Assembly: GCF_000252995.1 (NCBI RefSeq)
Contig: NC_015761.1
Location: forward strand, 3,596,001-3,660,000
Reading direction: 5' to 3'
Length of the DNA stretch: 64,000 bases
DNA from: Salmonella bongori NCTC 12419
GTDB lineage: Bacteria; Pseudomonadota; Gammaproteobacteria; Enterobacterales; Enterobacteriaceae
Notes under the pieces: generated by a model
What the model was told of the DNA's origin: nothing
What the model saw: the letters and a program-made list of their open reading frames with translations, nothing else
The model's database searches: none
Part shown: piece by piece, positions 54,462 to 63,435 of the stretch
How positions within the stretch are numbered: position 1 is the first letter of the stretch
How the letters are laid out: the number at the start of each line of letters is the position of its first letter
Position numbers and translations under genes: made by a program

Positions 54462-55853
54462 ATGTCCGTGAACGCCATCGAGCCGACAGATGCGCAACCG
54501 GTTGCGCAGACGCAAAACAGCGAGTTGATTTATCGTCTTGAAGATCGCCCGCCGCTCCCTCAAACTCTTTTTGCCGCCTGTCAGCATCTACTGGCGATGT
54601 TTGTCGCCGTCATCACGCCTGCGCTGTTAATCTGCCAGGCGTTGGGTTTACCAGCGCAGGATACACAGCACATCATTAGCATGTCGCTATTCGCCTCCGG
54701 CGTAGCCTCTATGATTCAAATTAAAGCGTGGGGGCCGGTAGGTTCGGGGCTGTTATCCATCCAGGGGACCAGTTTTAACTTTGTCGCCCCACTGATTATG
54801 GGCGGTACCGCGCTGAAAACCGGCGGCGCGGACGTACCGACAATGATGGCGGCGCTGTTCGGCACGCTGATGCTGGCAAGCTGCACCGAGATGGTACTCT
54901 CCCGGATTTTACATCTGGCGCGCCGGATTATCACGCCATTAGTTTCCGGCGTAGTCGTGATGATTATTGGCTTGTCGCTGATCCAGGTGGGGTTAACATC
55001 CATCGGCGGCGGCTATGCCGCTATGAGCGATAACACCTTTGGCGCACCGAAAAACCTGCTGCTGGCCGGCGTCGTCCTGGCCATTATTATCCTGCTGAAT
55101 CGGCAGCGTAATCCCTACCTGCGGGTGGCTTCTTTGGTTATTGCCATGGCGGCAGGCTATCTTCTGGCCTGGTTTATGGGCATGTTGCCTGAGAATAACG
55201 CGCCAGTCTCACAGGACATCCTGATGGTGCCGACCCCGCTGTATTATGGTCTGGGCATTGACTGGAACCTGTTACTGCCGTTGATGCTGGTCTTTATGAT
55301 TACCTCGCTGGAGACTATCGGCGATATCACCGCCACCTCTGATGTCTCCGAGCAGCCGGTATCCGGCCCCTTGTACATGAAACGGCTAAAGGGCGGCGTG
55401 CTGGCTAACGGTCTTAACTCGTTTGTGTCTGCGGTCTTTAATACGTTCCCGAACTCCTGCTTCGGGCAGAATAACGGCGTGATTCAGTTGACCGGCGTCG
55501 CCAGTCGCTATGTCGGTTTTGTTGTCGCGCTGATGCTGATTGTGCTCGGCCTGTTCCCGGCGGTAAGCGGTTTTGTACAGCATATTCCGGAACCGGTGCT
55601 GGGTGGCGCTACGCTGGTGATGTTTGGCACTATTGCCGCCTCCGGGGTACGTATTGTCTCTCGCGAGCCATTGAACCGCCGTGCAATTCTGATTATCGCT
55701 CTGTCGCTGGCCGTAGGGCTTGGCGTCTCTCAACAGCCGCAAATTCTGCAGTTCGCGCCGGAATGGGTGAAAAATTTACTCTCATCCGGGATTGCCGCTG
55801 GCGGTATCACGGCCATTGTTCTGAATCTGGTACTCCCGCCAGAAAAACCGTAA
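54462..55853 (+). CDS. xanP: xanthine permease XanP
   Basis: Proton symporter for xanthine, NCS2/NAT family (old name yicE). The 463-residue protein has about 14 hydrophobic segments, the AACQHLLAMFVAVITPALLIC first helices with the conserved Gln-His (about 39-40) and the NAT signature around NSCFGQNNGVIQLTGVASRYVG. The ATG at 54462 matches E. coli; the frame opens 19 codons further upstream. A hairpin follows the stop. Confidence 0.96.
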   Translation: MSVNAIEPTDAQPVAQTQNSELIYRLEDRPPLPQTLFAACQHLLAMFVAVITPALLICQALGLPAQDTQHIISMSLFASGVASMIQIKAWGPVGSGLLSIQGTSFNFVAPLIMGGTALKTGGADVPTMMAALFGTLMLASCTEMVLSRILHLARRIITPLVSGVVVMIIGLSLIQVGLTSIGGGYAAMSDNTFGAPKNLLLAGVVLAIIILLNRQRNPYLRVASLVIAMAAGYLLAWFMGMLPENNAPVSQDILMVPTPLYYGLGIDWNLLLPLMLVFMITSLETIGDITATSDVSEQPVSGPLYMKRLKGGVLANGLNSFVSAVFNTFPNSCFGQNNGVIQLTGVASRYVGFVVALMLIVLGLFPAVSGFVQHIPEPVLGGATLVMFGTIAASGVRIVSREPLNRRAILIIALSLAVGLGVSQQPQILQFAPEWVKNLLSSGIAAGGITAIVLNLVLPPEKP

Positions 55854-55860
55854 ACACTAT

Positions 55861-55889
55861 ACAGCGGCGACCCGCTTTGCCGCCGCTGT
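55861..55889 (+). terminator. hairpin after xanP
   Basis: ACAGCGGCG (55861-55869) pairs perfectly with CGCCGCTGT (55881-55889) around an 11-base loop, seven bases after the xanP stop. The following AACGCTCTTTC has few Ts, so termination may be partial. Confidence 0.6.
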
Positions 55890-55973
55890 AACGCTCTTTC
55901 ACCATTCCTGTCTTGAGGATTGCACGTAAATCGTGCATAAAACCCCTATGTGCATTTCACGGGATGGAAGACC

Positions 55974-57680
55974 ATGAAATTGATCGGGAAGGTACTTCTC
56001 TACGTGCTGGTCACCTGCTTAGTGGTGATTTTCGGCTTTTATTTTCTGTTGCAAACGCGCTGGGGCGCGGATCAGGTTAGCAACTGGGTATCAGAGAACA
56101 GCAGTTATCACTTGACGTTCGACGTGATGGATCACCATTTTTCCGCCCCATCTCATCTTTTGCTTGAGAATGTGACCTTTGGCCGGGATGGCCAGCCTGC
56201 CACTTTGGTCGCCAAAACCGTGGATATTGGCCTGAGCATTCGCCAGTTAACTGCACCTCTGCATGTCGACACAATTCTATTGCAGGACGGCACGCTGAAT
56301 ATTTCAGTGCAAACCGCGCCCTTCCCGTTTGAGGCCGACCGTCTGCAACTTCGTAATATGGCTCTGAATAGTCCCGGCAGTGAATGGCGATTAAGCGCCC
56401 AGCGCGTTAACGGCGGCATTATGCCCTGGCGACCAGAAGCCGGACAGGTATTAGGTAATCAAGCACAGGTTCAACTAAGCGCGGGGTCGCTGACCTTAAA
56501 CGATGTTCCCGCCACCAATGTGCTTATTGAGGGCAGTATCGACCATAATCAGGTGATGTTAAACACAGTTGGCGCTGATATGGCGCGTGGAGCGCTAACC
56601 GGCGTTGCCCGGCGTAATGCTGACGGGAGTTGGGTTGTTGAAAACCTGCGGCTGAATGATATTCGGCTACAAAGCGATAAATCCCTGAGCGAGTTCTTTG
56701 CGCCGCTGACCACGATTCCCTCCTTACAGATTGGCCGTCTTGAAGTGACGGACGCCAGCCTGCAAGGACCAGACTGGGCCGTCACCGATCTTGATCTGAG
56801 TTTGCGCAATCTGACTCTGCACAAAGAAGACTGGCAAAGTCAGGAAGGTAAATTATCGATGAACGCCAGCGAGTTTATTTATGGCTCGCTGCACTTTCTC
56901 GATCCCATTCTGAACGCTGAGTTTTCTCCACAGGGCGTGGCATTGCGTCAGTTCACCACCCGCTGGGAAGGCGGTATGGTCAGAACCTCCGGCGCCTGGT
57001 TACGTGAGGGTAAAGCACTCATCCTTGACGATACCGCTATCGCTGGTTTGGAGTATACGCTGCCGGAAAACTGGAAGCAGTTATGGATGAAACCGTTGCC
57101 CGGTTGGTTGAACAGCCTGACGCTGAAAAAATTCAGCGCCAGCCGTAATCTGATAATTGATATCGATCCGGCCTTTCCGTGGCAAATTACCGCCCTGGAC
57201 GGATACGGTGCGAACCTGGGCCTGGTGCAGAATCATCAGTGGGGTGTATGGAGTGGAAACGCGACGCTTAATGCCGCAGCGGCGACCTTTAACCGTGTAG
57301 ACGTGCGCCGACCGTCGCTGTCGTTGACGGCCAATGCCAGTACGGTCAACATCAGCGATCTGAGTGCGTTTACCGGGAAAGGAATACTGGAAGCCACCGC
57401 CAGCATATCGCAACTTCCGCAGCGTCAGACGCAGATCAGCCTGAACGCACGCGGCGTACCGATGGACGTATTGCAACAATGGGGATGGCCGGCCCTGCCG
57501 ATGAGCGGTGATGGCAATATTCAACTCACCGCCAGCGGCAATATTCAGGCCGATGCGCCGTTAAAGCCTACGGTAAACGGACAATTACACGCGGTGAACG
57601 CGCAGAAACAGCAGGTGACGCAAACGATGCTGGCGGGCGTAGTGTCCAGTGGGGACGTTACTGCGCCGCCTGCACAATAA
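55974..57680 (+). CDS. yicH: AsmA family protein YicH
   Basis: A 568-residue AsmA-like protein with an N-terminal membrane anchor (VLLYVLVTCLVVIFGFYFLL, about 7-26) and a long periplasmic beta-rich region. AsmA-family proteins (TamB, YhdP, YdbH and relatives) are thought to form hydrophobic grooves bridging the membranes for phospholipid transport; YicH itself is less studied. The ATG at 55974 has GGAAG upstream. It is followed by a BIME before the convergent yicI. Confidence 0.92.
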   Translation: MKLIGKVLLYVLVTCLVVIFGFYFLLQTRWGADQVSNWVSENSSYHLTFDVMDHHFSAPSHLLLENVTFGRDGQPATLVAKTVDIGLSIRQLTAPLHVDTILLQDGTLNISVQTAPFPFEADRLQLRNMALNSPGSEWRLSAQRVNGGIMPWRPEAGQVLGNQAQVQLSAGSLTLNDVPATNVLIEGSIDHNQVMLNTVGADMARGALTGVARRNADGSWVVENLRLNDIRLQSDKSLSEFFAPLTTIPSLQIGRLEVTDASLQGPDWAVTDLDLSLRNLTLHKEDWQSQEGKLSMNASEFIYGSLHFLDPILNAEFSPQGVALRQFTTRWEGGMVRTSGAWLREGKALILDDTAIAGLEYTLPENWKQLWMKPLPGWLNSLTLKKFSASRNLIIDIDPAFPWQITALDGYGANLGLVQNHQWGVWSGNATLNAAAATFNRVDVRRPSLSLTANASTVNISDLSAFTGKGILEATASISQLPQRQTQISLNARGVPMDVLQQWGWPALPMSGDGNIQLTASGNIQADAPLKPTVNGQLHAVNAQKQQVTQTMLAGVVSSGDVTAPPAQ

Positions 57681-57683
57681 CAA

Positions 57684-57751
57684 CAGATGGCCCGGAGGCG
57701 CTAACGCTTACCGGGCCATCTGTAAACCGGATAAGCGCAACACCATCCGGC
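57684..57751. repeat. BIME between yicH and yicI
   Basis: A perfect 12-bp stem CAGATGGCCCGG/CCGGGCCATCTG (57684-57695 with 57711-57722) carries a REP-type loop, and a second REP-like copy CCGGATAAGCG...CATCCGG follows at 57727-57751. It lies between convergent genes and may end both transcripts. Confidence 0.85.
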
Positions 57752-57760
57752 AATGCCGAC

Positions 57761-60079
57761 TTAAAGCGTAATCACCAGCGTATTCCCTTGCGGCGTGACT
57801 ACCACGCCCTGTTCGCTCCCCGCATATGAACCGCATTTGATACCACTAATCTGAGCCACATTACGCAAACACAACGTCCAGTTGCGCGCTTCACCTTCGC
57901 CGCTCACCGTAATAGTGTTGCCGCTACGTTTCGCCTTCAGCGTAAAGATCGTTGAGCCATCCGCCGCTGGCACTTCACACACCGCTTCGCGTCCGTCTTC
58001 CAGATGGAAGAGCTGGAACGCAGTGCCCTCATGCCAGGCATAATCGGGCTTCTGGCTATTATTCCCCAACGCCAGCAGCGTGTTGTCACGCACGTATACC
58101 GGCAGGCTCAGGAAGTCATGCTGCTGTTTATGCCAGCGGCTACCCTGCACTTCATCATTGCGCCACAGGTGCGTCCAGCACCCCTGTGGCAGATAAAACT
58201 GCACGTCGCCCGCTTCAGAGAACACCGGCGCAACCATCACCGCATCACCCAGCATGTACTGGCGGTCAAGATAATCGCACGCCGGATCGTCCGGGAACTC
58301 CAGCATCATTGCACGCATCATCGGCGTTCCCTGCACGTTAGCGAGTGCCGCCTGCCGATACAGATACGGCATCATCCGGCATTTCTGCTCAGTAAAGTAG
58401 CGCACTACATCGCAGGACTCGTCATCATAGGCCCACGGCACCCGGTAGGATTTGCTGCCATGCAGACGACTGTGGCTGGAGAGCAGCCCGAACGCGCACC
58501 AACGTTTGTAAACGTGCGCTGGCGCGGTGTTCTCAAATCCACCGATATCATGGCTCCAGAAGCCAAAACCAGACAGCCCAATGGATAGCCCGCCGCGCAG
58601 GCTTTCCGCCATCGACTCATAGTTGGCGTAGCAGTCACCGCCCCAGTGCACCGGGAACTGTTGCGCACCCACCGAGGCGGAACGGGCAAATAACACCGCC
58701 TCTTCAACGCCTACGGCCTCTTTCAGCACGTTCCATACCAGTTCGTTGTAGATGTAGGCATAATGGTTGTGCATTTTCTGCGGATCGGAGCCATCGAACC
58801 ACTTCACATCCGTCGGGATTCGCTCGCCAAAGTCGGTTTTAAAGCAGTCGACGCCGATATCCACCAGCCCTTTCAGCTTGTTGGCATACCACCGGCAGGC
58901 TTCCGGGTTAGTAAAGTCATAAATCGCCAGTCCGGGCTGCCATTTATCCCATTGCCAGAGGGAACCATCCGGGCGCTTAAGCAAATACCCCTTCTCTTTC
59001 AATTCATTAAAAACAGGCGATTTTTGCCCAATATACGGGTTAATCCATACGCAGACTTTAAGCCCTTTTTTCTTCAGCCGGCGGATCATGCCTTCTGGAT
59101 CGGGGAAGGTCACCGGGTCCCATTCAAAATCACACCACTGGAAGGCCTTCATCCAAAAACAGTCGAAGTGGAAGACATGCAACGGCAAATTGCGCTCGGC
59201 CATGCCGTCAATAAAGCGGTTGACCGTCGCTTCGTCATAGTTGGTGGTAAACGAGGTGGTCAGCCACAGACCAAACGACCAGGCAGGCGGCAGCGCCGGG
59301 CGACCAGTGAAGCGGGTGTAGCGGTTAAGCACCTCTTTTGGTGTCGGGCCGTCGATGACGAAGTATTCCAGATATTCGCCCTCAACGCTGAACTGCACTT
59401 TGGAGACTTTCTCAGAGCCAATTTCAAACGACACGCACTGCGGATGATTCACCAGCACGCCGTAGCCGCGATTAGTCAGATAAAACGGAATATTCTTGTA
59501 CGATTGTTCAGTACTGGTGCCGCCATCGCGGTTCCAGGTTTCGACGGTCTGACCGTTACGCACCAGCGCGGTAAAGCGCTCGCCCAGCCCGTAGACGGTT
59601 TCTCCTACCCCCAGATCCAGACGTTCGAACATATAGTTGCGACCGCTGTTGGCATCCTGTACGTAACCGTTATTTTTCAACTGGCTGCCGGTAATACGCT
59701 CACCGTTGCGCAGAAAATCCAGTGACCAGAGTTCGCCTTTGGTCACACGAACGCTCAGGTTGCCGCTTTTCAGCTCGGCAAACCCGGCGTTGTTCTGTAT
59801 CTCGACCTGCACGTCCTGTAATACGTTCAGCGGATAATGCGGGCCGTTATCCAGCGCGCCCTGAAAATGTTCCATTCGTACGCCAATCACCCCTTCCTGC
59901 GGGGAGAAAAAGCGCAGCGTAAACAGCGGAGTATCTAACTGCCAGGTCCGTTCACGCACGTCGCGCGGCGCGGCATAGACCACCATCTCATTACCCTGCT
60001 GTTCCACGTCGAACACCTGAATAGGATGAATGAGAGTAAGGCCAGGCTGGATCAGCCAGTTTCCGTCGCTAATTTTCAT
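57761..60079 (-). CDS. yicI: alpha-xylosidase YicI (GH31)
   Basis: GH31 enzyme of 772 residues that releases alpha-xylose from isoprimeverose-like oligosaccharides. An N-terminal beta-sandwich (about 1-250) precedes the catalytic barrel, where KTDFGERIPTD holds the nucleophile Asp416 (E. coli numbering) and the HDIGGF region holds substrate contacts. It lies 11 bp after yicJ on the same strand, so a transporter and hydrolase form a small operon for xylosyl-oligosaccharide use. Confidence 0.95.
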   Translation of the reverse strand: MKISDGNWLIQPGLTLIHPIQVFDVEQQGNEMVVYAAPRDVRERTWQLDTPLFTLRFFSPQEGVIGVRMEHFQGALDNGPHYPLNVLQDVQVEIQNNAGFAELKSGNLSVRVTKGELWSLDFLRNGERITGSQLKNNGYVQDANSGRNYMFERLDLGVGETVYGLGERFTALVRNGQTVETWNRDGGTSTEQSYKNIPFYLTNRGYGVLVNHPQCVSFEIGSEKVSKVQFSVEGEYLEYFVIDGPTPKEVLNRYTRFTGRPALPPAWSFGLWLTTSFTTNYDEATVNRFIDGMAERNLPLHVFHFDCFWMKAFQWCDFEWDPVTFPDPEGMIRRLKKKGLKVCVWINPYIGQKSPVFNELKEKGYLLKRPDGSLWQWDKWQPGLAIYDFTNPEACRWYANKLKGLVDIGVDCFKTDFGERIPTDVKWFDGSDPQKMHNHYAYIYNELVWNVLKEAVGVEEAVLFARSASVGAQQFPVHWGGDCYANYESMAESLRGGLSIGLSGFGFWSHDIGGFENTAPAHVYKRWCAFGLLSSHSRLHGSKSYRVPWAYDDESCDVVRYFTEQKCRMMPYLYRQAALANVQGTPMMRAMMLEFPDDPACDYLDRQYMLGDAVMVAPVFSEAGDVQFYLPQGCWTHLWRNDEVQGSRWHKQQHDFLSLPVYVRDNTLLALGNNSQKPDYAWHEGTAFQLFHLEDGREAVCEVPAADGSTIFTLKAKRSGNTITVSGEGEARNWTLCLRNVAQISGIKCGSYAGSEQGVVVTPQGNTLVITL

Positions 60080-60090
60080 GGTCTGTTCCT

Positions 60091-61473
60091 TTAGTTCTGA
60101 ATTTCTTTACGCATAAATTGTTGCTCGTTGCGATGGGCGCCCTGCGCCAGCTGTTCCATGATGTTTTTCAGGAATGGCGTTTTCAGGGTGTAGTAGCGTT
60201 TGGCGATCACGGCGCTTAGCAGATAGCAGATCGCCGGAACGAGGGTAAACAGCGCGATAATAATGCTGATGGTGGCGCTGTTTTGTGTTTTTGCCGCCGC
60301 GTCGTAGCCACCGCCGGCCAGCATCCAGCCAATCAGCGCGCCGCCCAGTGCCAGGCCCAGCTTCAGCACAAACAGCGTGCCGGCAAAGCTGATCCCCGTC
60401 AGGCGTTTGCCGTTGCACCATTCACCGTAGTCAACGGTGTCAGACATCATCACCCATTGGATAGGTGTGACTAACTGGTGCAACACGCCAATCACGAAGA
60501 TAAAGACAAACATAGCGATCGTGGCGTGCATCGGTACGAAGAACATCGCCACACTGATTACTGCGAGTAAGGCGTTGGTCCACCAAAAAACGCTCACTTT
60601 ACATTTCCAGTCGGTTAGCGGTTTCGCCAGCGCCGAGCCGATCAGGTTGCCGACGCAATAGGTGGTGAGGAACGCGACAAACACCTCCGGTTTTCCCAGA
60701 ATCCAGGTGACGTAATACATCATCGCCCCGCCGCGCACGCAAACCGCCAGAATATTCAGGATGGTGAGCAGGCCAACGATACGCCATTGATCGTTGTGCC
60801 AGATATCGTGCAGATCTTCGCGCATGGAGGTCTGCGTCGCAGGTGCTTCTACACGCTCTTTAGTGGTGAAGAAACAGAACGCCAGCATCAGGAATGCCAC
60901 CACTGAGAGCACTGCAATGCCCCCCTGGAAACCCAGCGCCTTATTCTCACCGCCGATCAGCTTCACCAGCGGCATCATCAGCACGGTAGAAAGCATGCCA
61001 CCCGCCGTGGCAAGTACAAAGCGCCAGGATTGCAGCGAAATGCGCTGCGTCGGGTCGTTAGTGATAACGCCGCCCAACGCGCAGTAAGGGATATTCACCA
61101 CGGTATACAGCAGGGTCAACAGCGTGTAGGTAATAGCGGCATAAATCATTTTGCCATTCAGGCTGAGATCCGGCGTACTGTAGGCCAGAACACAGACGAT
61201 ACCAAACGGTAACGCGCCAAACAGTACCCATGGGCGGAACTTGCCCCAGCGCGAGCGGGTACGGTCGGCCAGCAGTCCCATGCAAGGGTCGGAAATGGCA
61301 TCCAGTGCACGTGCCAGTAAGAACATGGTGCCAACAAAACCGGCGGGAATACCAAAAATATCGGTATAAAAAAACATCATGTATAACATGACATTATCAA
61401 AAATAATGTGGCTGGCGGCATCGCCCATGCCGTAGCCAATCTTCTCCTTTGCGGAGAGAATTTCACTTTTCAT
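60091..61473 (-). CDS. yicJ: GPH-family sugar:cation symporter YicJ
   Basis: A 460-residue transporter of the glycoside-pentoside-hexuronide family (melibiose permease relatives), with 12 hydrophobic segments and GPH features such as YGMGDAASHIIFDNVMLYMMFFYTD near the N terminus and the GLLADRTRSRWGKFRPW loop (about 62-78). It likely imports the xylosyl-oligosaccharides cleaved by YicI, since the two genes are adjacent and co-oriented; the actual substrate is inferred. Confidence 0.93.
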   Translation of the reverse strand: MKSEILSAKEKIGYGMGDAASHIIFDNVMLYMMFFYTDIFGIPAGFVGTMFLLARALDAISDPCMGLLADRTRSRWGKFRPWVLFGALPFGIVCVLAYSTPDLSLNGKMIYAAITYTLLTLLYTVVNIPYCALGGVITNDPTQRISLQSWRFVLATAGGMLSTVLMMPLVKLIGGENKALGFQGGIAVLSVVAFLMLAFCFFTTKERVEAPATQTSMREDLHDIWHNDQWRIVGLLTILNILAVCVRGGAMMYYVTWILGKPEVFVAFLTTYCVGNLIGSALAKPLTDWKCKVSVFWWTNALLAVISVAMFFVPMHATIAMFVFIFVIGVLHQLVTPIQWVMMSDTVDYGEWCNGKRLTGISFAGTLFVLKLGLALGGALIGWMLAGGGYDAAAKTQNSATISIIIALFTLVPAICYLLSAVIAKRYYTLKTPFLKNIMEQLAQGAHRNEQQFMRKEIQN

Positions 61474-61701
61474 TACGCATCCTTAACGCTCACAACGCTC
61501 GCTGATACCGGTTACAGTTCTTGTAAACCATCCCTGCAAGCGAGAATATTCCGATATTTGATTATCAGATTACGATTCTTGTTTTCTGTGATCAGAGTAG
61601 CGCCAAAAAATGTGATGAAATGTAACTAATGGATTTTGTGGAGATTTATATGAAACCGATCATGGCAAAACGAAAGGGAAGTTAAAAAAGCGTGCGGGGG
61701 G
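61474..61701. promoter_or_regulatory. region between yicJ and selC
   Basis: Divergent space holding the yicJI promoter. TTCTGTGATCAGAGTAG (61582-61598) carries one good CRP half-site (TGTGA), but the opposite half is poor, so I do not call a CRP site. No gene is supported here. Confidence 0.35.
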
Positions 61702-61730
61702 ATGTGGAAAGCGCAGGAAGTAGCTATAAT
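61702..61730 (+). promoter_or_regulatory. selC promoter
   Basis: A consensus -10 TATAAT lies at 61725-61730, followed by a GC-rich discriminator GCGCCCGCC as in stable-RNA genes under stringent control. The -35 (about 61702-61707) is poor. The tRNA gene begins 30 bp after the -10. Confidence 0.7.
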
Positions 61731-61760
61731 GCGCCCGCCTCCATGTAGCAATCGAGGCGC

Positions 61761-61855
61761 GGAAGATCGTCGTCTCCGGTGAGGCGGCTGGACTTCAAAT
61801 CCAGTTGGGGCCGCCAGCGGTCCCGGGCAGGTTCGACTCCTGTGATCTTCCGCCA
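61761..61855 (+). tRNA. selC: selenocysteine tRNA (anticodon UCA)
   Basis: A 95-nt tRNA-Sec that reads UGA as selenocysteine in formate dehydrogenases. It starts GGAAGATCG, has the anticodon TCA at 61795-61797 in GGACTTCAAATCC, a long variable arm (GGGGCCGCCAGCGGTCCC), the T arm GCAGGTTCGACTCCTG and ends CTTCCGCCA with encoded CCA. The 8-bp acceptor stem is visible. In enterics this gene is an island integration site (SPI-3 in Salmonella). Confidence 0.98.
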
Positions 61856-62060
61856 AAATATTTCTCTTGTACCCGCCATTGGCCCTTTATGCCTGAACAA
61901 ACTTTTTTGTTATTAAGGCTATAGATAATAAGAAGAAAGGCGAAGAGAGAAAGTGAAGTGTTACTTTATTAATTACCGCTTATCCAGTATTGCTCTGATT
62001 GCATGATGATACCGTACGAGTAATATCTCTTTCTTAGCGCTATTATCAATAAAAGGTAGC
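61856..62060. other. AT-rich start of the selC-adjacent tract
   Basis: About 205 bp of AT-rich sequence with no ORF I can support. It has the composition of horizontally acquired DNA, unlike the GC-richer yicIJ region. I see no obvious repeat of the selC 3' end here that would mark an attachment site. Confidence 0.45.
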
Positions 62061-62216
62061 TTATTTATCTTGTGGCTCAATACCTAATCTTTCTAACTCC
62101 TTCCTGCCCAAAGTTTTGAGCCAGTTCCCCAGACTTATCCCTGTATCTTTTGCCGCTGCCTCAAACTGCGCCTTTAATTCTGGCGTAATACGTGCTTAAA
62201 AATCCTTAATTTTCAT
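62061..62216 (-). pseudogene. short ribbon-helix-helix-like ORF with in-frame stop
   Basis: A 52-codon frame from ATG (62216-62214) to TAA (62063-62061) is interrupted by TAA at codon 7 (62198-62196). The rest reads ARITPELKAQFEAAAKDTG and continues to LERLGIEPQDK, which resembles the ribbon-helix-helix antitoxins or small regulators that follow an R-x-P/T-x-E-L-K pattern. A single base change (AAA, CAA or GAA to TAA) would explain the break. I do not know the family name. It is probably a relic, although re-initiation cannot be excluded. Confidence 0.55.
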
Positions 62217-62385
62217 TAGCTTGACTTGTTTTGATCGCGTTTAGTCGTTAACATATACATGCCCGCAAGAACAAGATATCTCCATTCAGGAACGTCCCTT
62301 AACACAATAACCTGAGTTTGAAACGTCCTTATCAGGTACTCGTAATACCGGGCGAGAGCTAACCTCACCAACTATCAAGGAGTTG

Positions 62386-62669
62386 ATGATGGCTAACTCG
62401 CATTCTACTTCAGACTTACCGATTGCTAAAACCGAGCGTTCGTTCCTTATGGGATATCGACCGCAAAGAAGGGATAACAGCACGCCAAGCCTGACGCTGT
62501 CGGGAAAGAGGCTGCACGAAGCCGGGTTTGAAAGGTTAGCGTAAAAGTGATGGACGGGGGCATTGTCCTGATGGCCTGGGACGACCAGAAGCAGAAGCTG
62601 CTTAGCGGACAGCAAGAAACGCAGCAGAAACTGAAAAGGATTGAAAAGGCGCTGCCATTCGCGGTTTGA
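62386..62669 (+). pseudogene. symE: frameshifted SymE-family toxin remnant
   Basis: The first frame (ATG at 62386 or 62389) reads MANSHSTSDLPIAKTERS, then GYRPQRRDNSTPSLTLSGKR and LHEAGFERLA, stopping at 62544. A second frame continues from 62538 with SVKVMDGGIVLMAWDDQ and ends at 62669. Together they match the SymE layout (ITLKGQWLEAAGF, then VKVMEGCIVL), with a small deletion and a frameshift where the GF-x-TGT-x-V segment should be. SymE is an SOS-induced RNA-targeting toxin with AbrB-like fold, controlled by the antisense RNA SymR. Here it should be inactive. Confidence 0.7.
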
Positions 62670-62787
62670 TATCACCTGTCGTTTTGCTTCATCTCCATCA
62701 GAGCGTAAGCCATTCCGGAAACGAACCACATATACCGGAAGATTGAGTGGATTACAGCGTTGTAAGTCAGAGGCAAACGGAGGCAAC

Positions 62788-63017
62788 ATGACAGATAAAT
62801 ACTTAACCCCCCGGCAGGCGAATTTCTTATGTTTGCCAGTGGTGACGGGAAAGTGCGTGTTGAATGTCGTTTTGAAAGCAATACGCTGTGGCTCTCTCAG
62901 GGAATGCTCTGCGAACTGTACGGTAAAGTTAAAGCTGCCATCAGCGGGCATATAAAGAACGTACAAGGCGATATTTTTTCTACAATATTGTTCAGCCGAC
63001 ATCACCCTAATCAGTAG
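62788..63017 (+). pseudogene. rhuM: rhuM remnant, frameshifted and truncated
   Basis: A ribosome site (GGAGG, 62779-62783) precedes ATG at 62788, reading MTDKYLTPRQ; the frame then fails. The adjacent frame carries EFLMFASGDGKVRVECRF and ESNTLWLSQGMLCELYGK, then ISGHIKNV, the N terminus of RhuM (compare GKTRI-x-VRLE, then ETVWLTQAQ-x-AELF). The break is at a run of six Cs (62807-62812): one more C restores the frame as LTPPAGEFLMF. After HIKNV the frame loses similarity and stops at 63017, so most of the gene is gone. rhuM is an SPI-3 gene. Confidence 0.72.
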
Positions 63018-63279
63018 CCATACTTAATATAAACACGCTTATCATTTAATATTTAATCTACACTTTATATTCTTTAAATAACACTAAGCTAATACTTAAT
63101 TAAACTATTTCAAATTTATACCAAATAATTTTAAAGCTATCTATCAGAAATAATTGGTAATAATATAGCTTGTTTTTTCAATCAATAATCCTCATTTAAA
63201 TGTAAAACAGAAACATTTATTCATAATATGAATATTGTTGTGAAAGCAATTTAGCGTGAAAGTAAAACGACTGAAGGTG
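63018..63279. other. very AT-rich non-coding stretch
   Basis: About 260 bp dominated by A and T (especially 63020-63240) with no ORF. Such composition in an island usually attracts H-NS silencing. No clear promoter or repeat is identified. Confidence 0.45.
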
Positions 63280-63381
63280 ATGCCGATGAATAATCCTTCA
63301 GAAAGAGCTCAACACGGTAATCCAGTATCGGCAACGGATTATTGTCATCAGCATAAAAACGGAAATCGCTCCGGCGATTAA
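63280..63381 (+). CDS. possible 33-residue small protein
   Basis: ATG at 63280 (or 63286) to TAA at 63379-63381 encodes 33 residues, starting MPMNNPSERAQ and ending NGNRSGD, polar with no hydrophobic segment. A GAAGG (63273-63277) lies only 2-8 bases upstream of the two possible starts. Nothing in the sequence points to a function, and chance is a real explanation; it lies 54 bp before the hydrolase gene. Confidence 0.2.
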   Translation: MPMNNPSERAQHGNPVSATDYCHQHKNGNRSGD

Positions 63382-63435
63382 TGACTTTAACACTGGTAAT
63401 GATTATCAGTGAAAAGCAACAACAAGGAATGAATT

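Noticed and set aside
58763..59725. 320-codon open frame on the plus strand
   Set aside because: Entirely antisense to yicI, whose GH31 motifs are intact; a shadow frame of a GC-rich gene.
61582..61598. CRP-like half-site upstream of yicJ
   Set aside because: TGTGA is present but the opposite half is TAGCG-like, too poor to call.
62286..63005. 239-codon open frame on the minus strand
   Set aside because: It lies antisense to the symE and rhuM remnants, whose recognisable motifs are on the plus strand; the minus-strand translation shows no known family and an unlikely composition.
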